64,000 nucleotides of DNA from Solanum dulcamara (Eukaryota > Streptophyta > Magnoliopsida > Solanales > Solanaceae). Positions 9,560 through 19,153 of the stretch are shown piece after piece. Position 1 is the first letter of the stretch. Each line of letters starts with the position of its first letter. The stretch spans positions 70,032,421 through 70,096,420 of the forward strand of contig NC_077246.1 of assembly GCF_947179165.1 (NCBI RefSeq). The letters are read 5' to 3'. Made by a program: the position numbers and the translations under genes. A model generated the notes under the pieces. That model was not told the origin of the DNA, ran no database searches, and was given only the letters and a program-made list of their open reading frames with translations.

Positions 9560-10555
9560 ACTCTCACCGCCACTATACTACTACTATGAGAAGATTTGTA
9601 GTTTTTTATTGATCAAATCACGTAAAAATTTATGCAAAAATTGAGCTTGAGAAGCTAGTTTAATTTATTTTTTGAATCTTACAAAGTAGGTAGACGTTAC
9701 TTAATTCAGAATTTGAGATTTATGATTGATTTATTGGATTCAATTATCTATTAATTATAGTTATTTTGTGAAATTTTAACAATTAGTAAGACATCAAAAT
9801 TTGACACAGTTAATATAGAAGAAATTAAAAATATATTTCAAATCAAGATTTTTCTTGCTAGCTGATTCTCCATCTAGGTTCACCACCCCAGTTGCAAAGT
9901 TACAATGTGTCCATTCCAACCATGCACTACTTATTTTCCGATTTTAATTTGATTTTGTTTTGCTATTTTATTTCTGTGATACGGATTACTTTGTTATTTA
10001 AAGGGATAGAAGTAAAAAAAATATTTTTTTAGTGCATAGATTTGGTTTTCGAAGATTATTGTAAGAGAAATTATTTTTGATTCATGTTTTCTTTTGTTTC
10101 TAAATGTAATAATAAAATATTTTTTGAACAAGAGAACAAAATAAGTGGTACAATATAGAATTAAATAAATAAAAATATTTTCGACGCATTCATCAATTAA
10201 TGCTCACCAAACTCTGCCAGGGAATTATTATGCATTTGTTTCAGCACAGCTACCTCTACATTTACCTATTATCAATTTTGATAGATATGTGTTTTGAAGA
10301 TTTCATTTATTTAATTTGTGTATTCGGATATTTAGGCCACTTATATTTATTTTTTTAGAGTTTTATGGCATATATTTACCCTGTACTCTAAATTAGAATT
10401 AAGCTAAATTATTTATTGGGGGATATGGATGTATCAGCGAGAGTGGAGTGATGTATACGGGAAGAGATTTTTAAATTTTTTTAAATAGTAGAGAATTTTA
10501 GAGATTATAATAAAATAAAATGTGTATTTAGGTAATTTTTTCATAAATTAATCGC
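9560..10555. other. Intergenic; family A 3' module
   Basis: 10030-10110 carries the 3' module (TAGATTTGGTTTTCGAAG...GATTCATG) that marks the end of each family A unit. Otherwise nothing supported. Confidence 0.5.
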
Positions 10556-10560
10556 ATGGA

Positions 10561-10795
10561 AAGAAGTGTCAAAAACACATCTAAACTATTCCTCTTTTTT
10601 GAGTTTCATACCTAAATCATTGGGAGTGCGAGTTTCATACCTAAAATGAAAGAGAGAGTGTATTACCCACACCACTGAGGTGTGTTTATCAAACTGAGAA
10701 GTGATAGTTTAGGTATGAAACTCACACTCCCAATAATTTAGGTATGAAACTCAAAAAAGAAAAATAAATTAAGTGTGTTTTGATACTTATCTCTT
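10561..10795. mobile_element. Fold-back MITE with ~100-bp inverted arms
   Basis: Left arm: TTTTTTGAGTTTCATACCTAAATCATTGGGAGTG, then GAGTTTCATACCTAAA again. The right arm is its complement (TTTAGGTATGAAACTC twice, with CACACTCCCAATAAT between). The arms nearly meet around a short GGTGTG loop, so transcripts would form a long hairpin. A degraded relative (GTTGAGGTATGAAACTCAG) lies in the intron of the PPCK gene at 41319. Confidence 0.78.
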
Positions 10796-11646
10796 CAAAG
10801 AAAAAAAACCCAGATATATACCATGATATAGAGAGTACCAAATACTAGGGAAAATTAAGTTTGATGGCATTTGTGATGACCATTTATATGACTATATATA
10901 TAGTATATATTTGTTGCATGACATTCCTTAGATACATGTGGCTCCTCCACAACAGAATGCAAATCAGGCAGACGAATGATAGTGCAAGCAAGATAACACA
11001 AGACAATCTTATTAGCCCATGAAATTTATCTAAACCCAAAGGAACTATGAAAATAGCCATATCTTGCTATAAGTCATTGGACTATATTTTATCGATCTCC
11101 TGTGTTATATTTTATCGATATTCTGAAGCAAACCAATAAAACCTCGATCCCAGACTCATTAAATTGATATTTTTTTCAGGGACCTTCCTCAACTTGTTGA
11201 ATTTAATTAAAGTCTTTATCAGTCCTTGAAGAGGTAGGTGTTCTGGAAAAAAAATGAAAGATAATTTTAAATACACGACTCAACAACCAATTCAAGAAAA
11301 ATTATTCACACCTAATGTGAATAAAAGATCAATAAATTAGTCAAACGTGTTATTTCTAGGACTTACATGTGAATCGGAGACTTTTATCTTTTGTGACACA
11401 TGAAAATGAAAGGCTAAAATTATTGAATTCTATTAAATTCGTAATCTGAACATTAGCTCTGCCTGCATGCAAAAAGCTAATTATAGTTTTCCATTAGAGA
11501 CGAATATCCCCCAACACCTCCAACAAGTGTCATTTTCTCCCGAAAAAAAAGAAAAAAAAATAAGAGAACTTTTATAAAGTAAAACATTGATGGACTGATA
11601 AGGATACTTAACCATGGATGTTTAAATTGCCATATGAGATACGATA
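10796..11646. repeat. Segment duplicated upstream of gene B5
   Basis: 11190-11425 (AAAGTCTTTATCAGTCCTTGAAGAGGTAGGT...TAATGTGAATAAAAGATCAATAAAT...TTACATGTGAATCGGAGACTT) resembles 17200-17385 in the same order. 10850-10910 resembles 15480-15540 (AAATTAAGTT(C/T)GATGGCATTT). These are diverged tandem duplications that link the family B units. No gene seen here. Confidence 0.6.
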
Positions 11647-11649
11647 CCA

Positions 11650-11945
11650 TCTTTTAATATAACTATTGAAGAGTCCCATGTTAGATAAAAATGAGAGGAG
11701 TGAGTTAAAACAACATCTATTTTATTTATATGGTAGCCCAGCAAATTCATCCCAATTATTGTTTATCGATATTGAGGTCTTGTGTCGAATTGTTCATACA
11801 CCAGATGTTCAGTCCTGAGCGTGAGGTGAGATGTTGGGAGAGTCCCACATCGAATGAAAAAGAGATGACTGGTGTCCTTATATGGCCTTAAACAATCCTA
11901 ATTTTGAGATTAAGTTAGACGCAAGATTCATTTTTTTCACGATAA
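11650..11945. mobile_element. LTR-like repeat remnant (GAGAGTCCCACATCG family)
   Basis: Contains GTTGGGAGAGTCCCACATCGAATG...CTTATATGGCCTTAAACAATCCT and a second GAGTCCCATGTTAGATAAAAATGAGAGG. A relative is at about 14255-14575 (GTTGAGTCCCACGTTGG...CTTTATATGATCTTAAAAATTCTCAC). This resembles the ends of small plant LTR elements (TRIM-like); no coding part or PBS seen. Confidence 0.45.
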
Positions 11946-12420
11946 CTAATATAGCTACTAGGTGTTGAACAAAATACATTTATCCCCTATTGGCTGAGTA
12001 GGGGTTTCCAAAGAGATTTATTTTGCACCTATTGCCTTAAAGTATTGAACGTTTGAATACTAAGATTCCCTAAATATAATGCTATGACACCTCGATTCCC
12101 AATAAAATAATAGCAAGGAAAGAAATAGCCAAAAGAAAGCTTTACTTCATTATATGAAATTAATTAAAGGAATCATCTCACTAATTATATGATGAAAATG
12201 GAACTAAAGAAGATATTATGATTGAGATTTTTATTTCAACCAGCGAGGAAAGGACCTCGTTTTGGCCTTGTAGTCTGAATTTGAGTAACATATAGAAGGA
12301 GAAACTTTTCAAACATTTCTTATGATCATGACCAATTATTTGAACTATGTAGTATACGTACTTTAAACTTACATGGTCATCCAACTATATATATAATCGT
12401 TACAACAAATAACGCCTCGA

Positions 12421-12675
12421 TCAATATGGAGGTGGGGGTGCGAGGAATAGTACTTTTGGCCTGACTTTGTAACGATCCTTGAAAGAAGAGCGGGCCAATA
12501 AACTTTGATCAATTATTGGCCCGCTCTTCGGTGGCGGAGGACTTGGTGGATGAAGTCTCCGCTTGGCAGGTAAGAACCCGGCAGAAACAGCCAGTGGACA
12601 CAAAGAGCTATTCTGAAATATGGCTACTTCTTGTAAACAAAAGAATGCAAGAAAGATATAAGTAATTATCTTCAT
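12421..12675 (-). CDS. Family B gene 1: small secreted proline-rich protein, 84 aa
   Basis: I choose the internal Met at 12675 (MKIITYIFLAFFCLQEVAIFQN) because the paralogues start there; the upstream 16 codons are not conserved. Order: signal peptide (about 1-17), conserved EVAIFQN, PLAVSA block, basic KRR, proline stretch HPPSPPPPKSGPIIDQ, then KVRPKVLFLAPPPPY at the C-terminus. A SGPII-type motif and an xRP...PPPPY end recur in sister copies. Two cysteines (one in the signal). No intron. Function unknown; the size and signal peptide with conserved short blocks suggest a secreted peptide precursor or short wall protein. Confidence 0.68.
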   Translation of the reverse strand: MKIITYIFLAFFCLQEVAIFQNSSLCPLAVSAGFLPAKRRLHPPSPPPPKSGPIIDQSLLARSSFKDRYKVRPKVLFLAPPPPY

Positions 12676-12892
12676 TTCTTTAATTTGGAAGGTTGTTGTG
12701 TATAATTCTTTTAGATTACTCATTAGGATATATAGTATAGGTTTTGCTTGGAAGTTTTGAGTTAGTCAAAACAATAATAATATGAAAGAAGAAATAACAA
12801 AGAAAATGCGTCAATTCCAAAGGAGTAACATCAATACTCCCTCTAGACCATATTAAGTGAATTGTTGGGATATGAGCACCAATTATGATCCA

Positions 12893-12893
12893 T

Positions 12894-12973
<80 letters not shown>
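12893..12973. repeat. (AT)n microsatellite, ~80 bp
   Basis: About 40 uninterrupted AT dinucleotides in the 5' region of gene B1; prone to length change. The ORF at 12857-13066 reads through it and is not a gene. Confidence 0.95.
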
Positions 12974-12977
<4 letters not shown>

Positions 12978-13580
12978 GGTTGAGTTTTTATTTCAATATT
13001 AACAATTTTAAGATTAGTTATACTATAATTATGACAAAATTTTATATCACTTTCAATATGAGATAAAAATTTCGGGATAAATTATCAAAATGATAAAGAT
13101 CCTACTATACAAGATCTTCTCCCAAACTCCTTTGAAAAAACCTCATGGTTAATTTGGAAACAATAATTTATCTTTAACTTAATGATATGTGTAATAGTGT
13201 AAAATAGACACATATTTTATATTATATTTAGTATATCTCATTTTTTAGTCTAATTAACCAAATTACCTCTATATCAATTAAAATATATTCACTAATTGAA
13301 TAATTGGAAAAACTACACAACTAGACGTACTTCACTACTATATATATTATTATTACCTATACTTTTAAAATATTACATTTCTTACAACTAATTTTAAAAT
13401 ACCTCTCCCCTTGTTCCTTCTCGTCCTTTTAACAAAACAAAAGATAAAAGAAAACGTACGACACACCAACATATTTCCAATATAACAATGGCATGAAAAG
13501 AAATAAAGAAAGAAAACCTTGCTTTATTATATGAAATAAAAGCAATCATATATATAGTGAAAATATGAACAAAATAACAC
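12974..13580. other. AT-rich intergenic stretch
   Basis: No supported gene. 13498-13565 (GAAAACCTTGCTTTATTATATGAAATAAAAGCAATCA) resembles sequence 3' of the other minus-strand family B genes (12136-12180, 15260-15310), another sign that the units are duplicates. Confidence 0.5.
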
Positions 13581-13587
13581 ACCATTA

Positions 13588-13741
13588 ACGGCGGAGCTAC
13601 AAGCCTAAAACTTCACTTGATGGATCGACATAACTCAATAATTTTAGCTCAAACCCTATTTTGTATTTTCATATTTACTTATTATGTATAAATAGTTTAT
13701 CAAGAATTCAGAATTCATAAACTCAAAATCCTAGCTCCGCC
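13588..13741. mobile_element. MITE, GGCGGAGCTA family, 3' of gene B2
   Basis: GGCGGAGCTAC at the left and CTAGCTCCGCC at the right are inverted; the same family occurs 3' of A1, A2 and A3. Confidence 0.6.
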
Positions 13742-13792
13742 AGCTCTGAACACCAAAAAATTAAAGCTTGTAGTCGACTATAGCGATGATCA

Positions 13793-13999
13793 TCAATATG
13801 GTGACGGGGTAGGTGGAACCATTAGCAATCTTGGCCTAATAGTTGACGCGGGCATCGGTGGTGGTGGAGGTGGCGGAGAAGGTCTCATCATCTTGGCATA
13901 AACAGCCACTAGTGGCCATATTTCTATATGTCTATTTTGAAAAATGGCCACTTCTTGTATAACAAGTAATGCAAACATACAAGTTATAATCATCTTCAT
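13793..13999 (-). CDS. Family B gene 2: small secreted proline-rich protein, 68 aa
   Basis: Start placed at the Met at 13999 (MKMIITCMFALLVIQEVAIFQN) by comparison with sister copies; an in-frame upstream Met at 14053 adds 18 unconserved residues. Signal peptide about 1-16, then EVAIFQNRHIEIWPLVAVYA (matching NHIEMWPLAVSA in B5). Then MMRPSPPPPPPPMP and a C-terminal TIRPRLLMVPPTPSPY that matches the xRP...PPPPY end of B1. Intact and intronless. Function unknown. Confidence 0.7.
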   Translation of the reverse strand: MKMIITCMFALLVIQEVAIFQNRHIEIWPLVAVYAKMMRPSPPPPPPPMPASTIRPRLLMVPPTPSPY

Positions 14000-14254
14000 T
14001 TCTAAAAGCTTATTGTTTGTAGTTTTGGGAATATGAGTTATATAGTAACTCATTTTTCATTCATAAGATTTTTATAGTGTTTATTATGTCTTGGTCAACG
14101 GCATTTGATTATTCAAAATTGTTGAAATCACAGTATGACTTTAATAATTTTCAACCTACTTGAACTTGTCTTCAAATAATCGGATGTCAAAACAAGTATT
14201 GAACACCGGATGAAAAATTATTAAGAAAAGGAATTGTTAACGCCTATGGTTATA

Positions 14255-14575
14255 CAATTTTGGATCTCATAAAAATTCGATTTTGGGTACTCCTCACCTC
14301 ATGATCTATTTTTTGTGATTAAATTAGACTCAAGGTCTCAACTCTTTTTTAATCATGGTATCAAAGTCAGTATAATCATATTTCATTGTTAACCCGTTGG
14401 TGGACTCCCATATTATATTGTCCCCGCTCTAAATGTCCAGTCATGGAGTGCGAGGATGTTGAGTCCCACGTTGGTGGCGGTGAGAATAACTGATCTCTTT
14501 ATATGATCTTAAAAATTCTCACCTTATGAGCTCGCTCTTTGAGTTGAGTTAGCCCCAAAATTCATTTCCTTATTG
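14255..14575. mobile_element. LTR-like repeat remnant, second copy
   Basis: See the copy at 11650-11945. Shared landmarks are GTTGAGTCCCACGTTGG, CTTTATATGATCTTAAAAATTCTCAC and GAGTTAGCCCCAAAATTCATTTCC. Confidence 0.45.
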
Positions 14576-14684
14576 ACAAAATATAAGGATCAAAAGAGAA
14601 AACTTGGAAAACATGTTTCATGAATTTATTAATGAAACGTTTAATAATGTCACAATGTTGAATAATGTGTTATACCTCTTCAAG

Positions 14685-14810
14685 GACAGATGAAAACTTC
14701 AATTTCAAGAAATTAAATATATTACAAAACCGTGTTTTTATAGAAGTAATGAGACTTGGACTAAAGAATTTTATTATTCGAGAAAGTGATGGGACTAGTC
14801 TGATCCCAAA
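14685..14810 (+). repeat. Family A-type upstream module inside the family B cluster
   Basis: GAAAACTTCAATTTCAAGAAA...AAAACCGTG...GAGAAAGTGATGGGACTAGTCTG matches the modules at 8455-8570 and 7665-7740. No family A coding part follows. It ties the two peptide clusters together by descent or by a shared dispersed repeat. Confidence 0.55.
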
Positions 14811-15332
14811 AATACTGATCATTTTTTCCTATGTCGAGATATTCTTTTTTTCTCTCATATCCAATATTTTGTATCTGCTATGGCTTGATTAATCAAAATT
14901 CATATATTTTTTTTTAATTTTAATTTTAAAATTCAAATTCGAAACCTTTAGTAGAGTAAAAAAGACTTCTTATCTTTGCTAGTATCATAGAATTACGTAG
15001 GGATGCATTTGTATTATTTTGGAGTTGCATGTACGCATCGAATACAAGTACATTTCAACCGCTATTACACCTCTATTTTAATATCATCAATTTATTTCTA
15101 ATTTATCTTTTTAAAACTTAAAAGTTAAATTTTATGTTTAACACTTAATTGAAAATATTCTTATTTTATATTAAAAACAATCATTCCTAGGATTCAAATC
15201 CAAATAACATATCTATGATGCTACAACACAAAGATTCACAATAAATTATTGACATGGAAAGAAAGCTTTGCTTCATTTATATATATAAATAATTAAACGA
15301 AAGAATCACATTACATAATTGAAAAAAAAAAC

Positions 15333-15336
<4 letters not shown>

Positions 15337-15384
<48 letters not shown>

Positions 15385-15406
15385 TGTGGTCTAAAATTTA
15401 TATAAC

Positions 15407-15472
<66 letters not shown>
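15337..15472. repeat. Two (AT)n microsatellites
   Basis: AT runs at 15337-15380 and 15412-15472 separated by GGCTGTGGTCTAAAATTTATATAACC. They lie in the 3' flank of the minus-strand gene B3. Confidence 0.93.
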
Positions 15473-15476
<4 letters not shown>

Positions 15477-15642
15477 CATTTGTGATGGCCATTTATTGGG
15501 AAATTAAGTTCGATGGCATTTGGACTATATCTATATCAAATTTGACTGTTGGGACAAACTTGATATATTGTCTTCCCCTTATCATCGGGTATATAGTGAA
15601 AAATATGAACATGGTAACACAACCACAAATGATTATCATTAT

Positions 15643-15906
15643 GGAGGTGGTGGTACGTAAACTCTTTCCTTTCTGCGGGCAACCTATCAAATCGGATCAC
15701 GTATTTTGGAGGAGTGGACGTACATTAACCGCTTTCGCGGTTGTTGCTGTTGGTGGAGGCCGCCTAGTAGGCCGCCTCCGCTGGGCTGAAACAGCCGGTG
15801 GCCACATTCTTATACCAAAAGAGGCTTTCTTTGAGAGGCTATTTTGATAAATAGCCACTTCTTGTATAACTAGTAATGTGATAATACAAGTTATAGCCAT
15901 CTTCAT
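15643..15906 (-). CDS. Family B gene 3: small secreted protein, 69 aa, probable C-terminal frameshift
   Basis: Open frame 15906-15697 begins MKMAITCIITLLVIQEVAIYQN, then MWPPAVSAQRRRPTRRPPP and ends NVRPLLQNT. The sister copies end in PPPPY-stop. Here CCACCACCTCCATAA sits at about 15643-15657 on the minus strand in another frame, so the last part of the gene is out of frame after the VRPLL motif. The proline run is also eroded (TRRPPPTATTA). Possibly still expressed in a truncated form; more likely decaying. The plus-strand ORF 15473-15847 over it is a shadow. Confidence 0.5.
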
Positions 15907-15909
15907 TTT

Positions 15910-16665
15910 TTTAAAAAAAATTGGGACTTGTTTTTTTATTGCCGTAGGTGTAGGGTACGTAGTTAGCCCTAGCCAATTAGGTTAGGATAGCATTTGCTAT
16001 AAAGAAGCTAGCCAAAAAATCAGAGCTAATATATTTACCAATAATATAAAAATATGTAAAAGTAGGTGAAATGCAAAGAAAAGTTATTCTACAAAAAGAA
16101 AACCTTTTTACAGATCTCATGTGTTGTATTTTACCGATATTCTACAAAAAAAAGATATATAATATTTTTTTAAAATAAAACATTTATAATGTACCATAAA
16201 ATTAATTTAATATCTCTTCTGAAAAAGATAATGAGAAGTCGTTTCAGATTTAGAGGGATTAGGATTAGTTCATGGCCAAGTTGCATTTTTTATAAACTGC
16301 AATGCAAAATAATTACTCCTTCCTTTCATTTCCCAAACTAATTGAAATATTATTAGTTAAATTTAGATTTTTAAAATATCATTCATAAGGATAATTTAAT
16401 AAAATGAACGCGTAATTATTATTTCCTTAAGAGTAGTGCAAAATACAAAGTGGATACAAGAAAACTTTTATTCATTCTATGTATACTAACTAACAACAAT
16501 AATCTTTATTTTTTAGTACATACGGTAACAAAACAAACTAAACAAAGATTTTAAAACAACTTAAGTCCGTTAGAAGAAGGACGAACAAACTTCATGTTCT
16601 TAAATGTATTACTCCAGAGTATCAAAGTTTCTTCGTTAAGGTCAATTATACCCTTGTAGGACTCA
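15910..16665. other. AT-rich intergenic stretch
   Basis: 16111-16150 (AGATCTCATGTGTTGTATTTTACCGATATTCTAC) resembles 11095-11128, another trace of unit duplication. No gene supported. Confidence 0.45.
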
Positions 16666-16667
16666 TT

Positions 16668-16815
16668 CAATATGGAGGTGGGGTGGAAATAATCATGACC
16701 TAACTCGATGGCCAACTATTGGCCCGCCCTTTGGTGGTGGTGGAGGAGGTGGCATAGGTCTCCGCCTGGCAGAAACAGCCAACAGTGGCCACATTCCTAT
16801 ACCTACGATTAAGAA
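16668..16815 (-). pseudogene. Family B copy 4: decayed
   Basis: Minus-strand sequence reads MWPL-LAVSARRRPMPPPPPPPKGGPIVGHRV, matching the WPLAVSA and proline blocks and the SGPIID segment of B1. The signal peptide upstream is replaced by unrelated sequence and a stop interrupts before the HPPPHI-like end. An unconserved leucine splits the WPLAVSA block. Confidence 0.65.
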
Positions 16816-17031
16816 ATGTCATTTTTTTCTACATTAAGAAATTTTGATTTTCTTAATACGTACGATTTGCAAGGCAATTTCTTATAGCAAGGAAATCTTG
16901 GAGTACAAGATATGGATCCAAATATGACTTTTAATTCTTTGACGTGGTAATACAATATATGGAAGAATGGACTATTATTCTTTTAGTCTGATGCTATGAA
17001 TTTTATATATCGCAATATAGTTTTATTAATT

Positions 17032-17177
17032 GCATAATACATAAACATATTCTTTAACTTGACCTTAGGTAACATCTATGTCCTCTAACTTGTGCCTACT
17101 TATACACACCCGATCCAAAGTTGGCAGGCTTAAGTATTAGCGGAGGCCAAGTTAAAGAGGAAGTTTATGTATTATGC
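17032..17177. mobile_element. Short inverted-repeat MITE
   Basis: GCATAATACATAAACATATT...CTTTAACTTG on the left and CAAGTTAAAGAGG...GTTTATGTATTATGC on the right are complementary over about 30 bp, separated by ~85 bp; non-coding. Confidence 0.75.
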
Positions 17178-17664
17178 CTTTATTAATTTTCCAACATGGC
17201 ATTAATGAAGTCTTTATATGAGTCCTTCAACAAGTAGGTCCTTTGGAGAAAAAAAAGATCATCTTATAACATATTCAAGGAAAATTATTCAAAACTAATA
17301 ATGTGAATAAATGATCAATAAATTTAGGAATTACATGTGAATTGAAGACTTATCTTTCTCAAAACGTGGAGGTGAAGGGCAAAGAAAAGTTGTTACATGG
17401 GGTCCAAGAGAGAAGTAGGATGGTGATGGCGTTAATTGAAATTTCCGAGTAAAATATTAAGAAAATGACTTCCCTACATAAAATAATAACATTATAACAT
17501 TTTTCGAGACTTTCTTTCAATATTTTTGACTTATCAAATGCATGCCTCCTACCAAGCCATAATACACACTATAAATTCTAACACATGTAAATAAATTATT
17601 ACAACCAATCCTAGAATTTCCAACAATAATAATAAGCTTCTTAAGAATAAAAAGTGTAAGAAAA

Positions 17665-17862
17665 ATGAGGATAATAGTAATTTATATCTTAGCATTACTT
17701 GTTCTACAAGAAGTGGTCATTTTCCAAAATAACCATATAGAAATGTGGCCACTGGCTGTTTCTGCCCTGAGACCTGCTCCGCCGCCTCCACCACCACCGC
17801 AGGCCGGGGATAAGTCAGGCCATAGAGTACCTCCTGTAACAACTGATCCTTTGCTAGTGTAA
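17665..17862 (+). CDS. Family B gene 5: small secreted proline-rich protein, 65 aa
   Basis: The only family B copy on the plus strand. Signal peptide MRIIVIYILALLVLQ, then EVVIFQNNHIEMWPLAVSA, LRPAPPPPPPPQ, GDKSGHRVPP and a short TTDPLLV tail in place of the PPPPY end. The upstream segment 17200-17385 is a diverged duplicate of 11190-11425. Intact and intronless. The mature region after the signal would be only ~45 residues. Function unknown; the conserved HIEMWPLAVSA block rather than the proline run defines the family. Confidence 0.7.
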   Translation: MRIIVIYILALLVLQEVVIFQNNHIEMWPLAVSALRPAPPPPPPPQAGDKSGHRVPPVTTDPLLV

Positions 17863-19153
17863 GTTTTATATATATTAGTTTGATCACTACTTTAATAACT
17901 AGCACTCTTTGTGACATGATAGTGTATTTGTTCAATTATTGAAGAAATAAAGACTCATATAGTCGATCGTTTGAGACTGTGGCGTATAGTTATTGTATTT
18001 AATTTGTTGCTCCAATTGAATGGTATATTATATTCATGTGTAATTCTTATTATTTATTTTTTTATTTCACACTTTATCTCCTTATTTTTTTTTTCTAGGT
18101 CTAGTAGCATCATATAAATTTCAATTAAGTTTTAAAGAGAGGTCGTACAAACGGTTATTTGTGCACTTATTACCCAAATAATTTAAGTAAACTTTACCTA
18201 AATCCCATAATGGAAAAGTCTAATTACTATACATCCCTCATTGTATCAAAATTACCCGATATCCCCTTTTTTCAACTTTTCTGATACATTAGTTTTGTAT
18301 CTGATACATCAATTATCTAATGAGTAATTAATGAAGATCATCTATTTATGGATAATATCTTAATATAAGGGATGATTGGTTCTTTAAATCAATTACTAAT
18401 CTAATTAATGGGATTAATTTGGTTAAAAAAATAACGGTTGTGAAGTTGAAGATTCAAGCCAAAAAAACAGAGCATAAATTCAAACCAACTTCGATTTCAA
18501 TTTTTTTTTCAGTTTTGGTGATACATAAGTTATGTATCTGATACATCAATTGTTAAAAAAATCAATTGTTATGTCCATGAAGATTCAAGCCAAAAAACAG
18601 AGCGTCGTCTCGAATGGAAAAAACAGAGCATCAATTCATACCGAATTTGATTTCAGTTATTTTTTCACTTTTGCTGATACATAAGTTATGTATCTGATAC
18701 ATAACTTTAGCTATAGAATAGTTAATGCACATCAGCTATTTTTGGATAAAAGATTGACTCTTTATATCAATTACTGATCTATTAAAGAAGGCAACAGTTA
18801 TGTACGTGAATTTTAAAAATTAATGTATCGGAATCATTAAATATTGAGAAATGAGAATCTGATACATGTGCATGATGTATCATAATAAATAAAACTTGAT
18901 TCATGTATCAGAATTCACAAAATGTGACACTTATGAATATTATACTCGATACAAGTTTGATAAAGTAGAAATATAAAACATAAACTTTGATTTTATATTC
19001 GATTTTGACACCAGAGAAAAACATAGTAAATCTGATGTATGGAAATATTAAAACATATTATATCTGATACATTACAGTTTATGTATCAGATACGTTAAAA
19101 GAATCAGAATCACCTAAAATGTTTACTATAAAAAAAAAACTATTGGACATCAA

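Noticed and set aside
9164..9573. Minus-strand ORFs rich in Val/Met opposite family A gene 4
   Set aside because: Antisense readings of the CCA/CTA proline repeat.
12857..13066. 69-codon plus-strand ORF of repeated Ile-Tyr
   Set aside because: It is the translation of an (AT)n microsatellite.
15473..15847. 124-codon plus-strand ORF
   Set aside because: It covers gene B3 in antisense and its flank; the minus strand has the family signal peptide and motifs.
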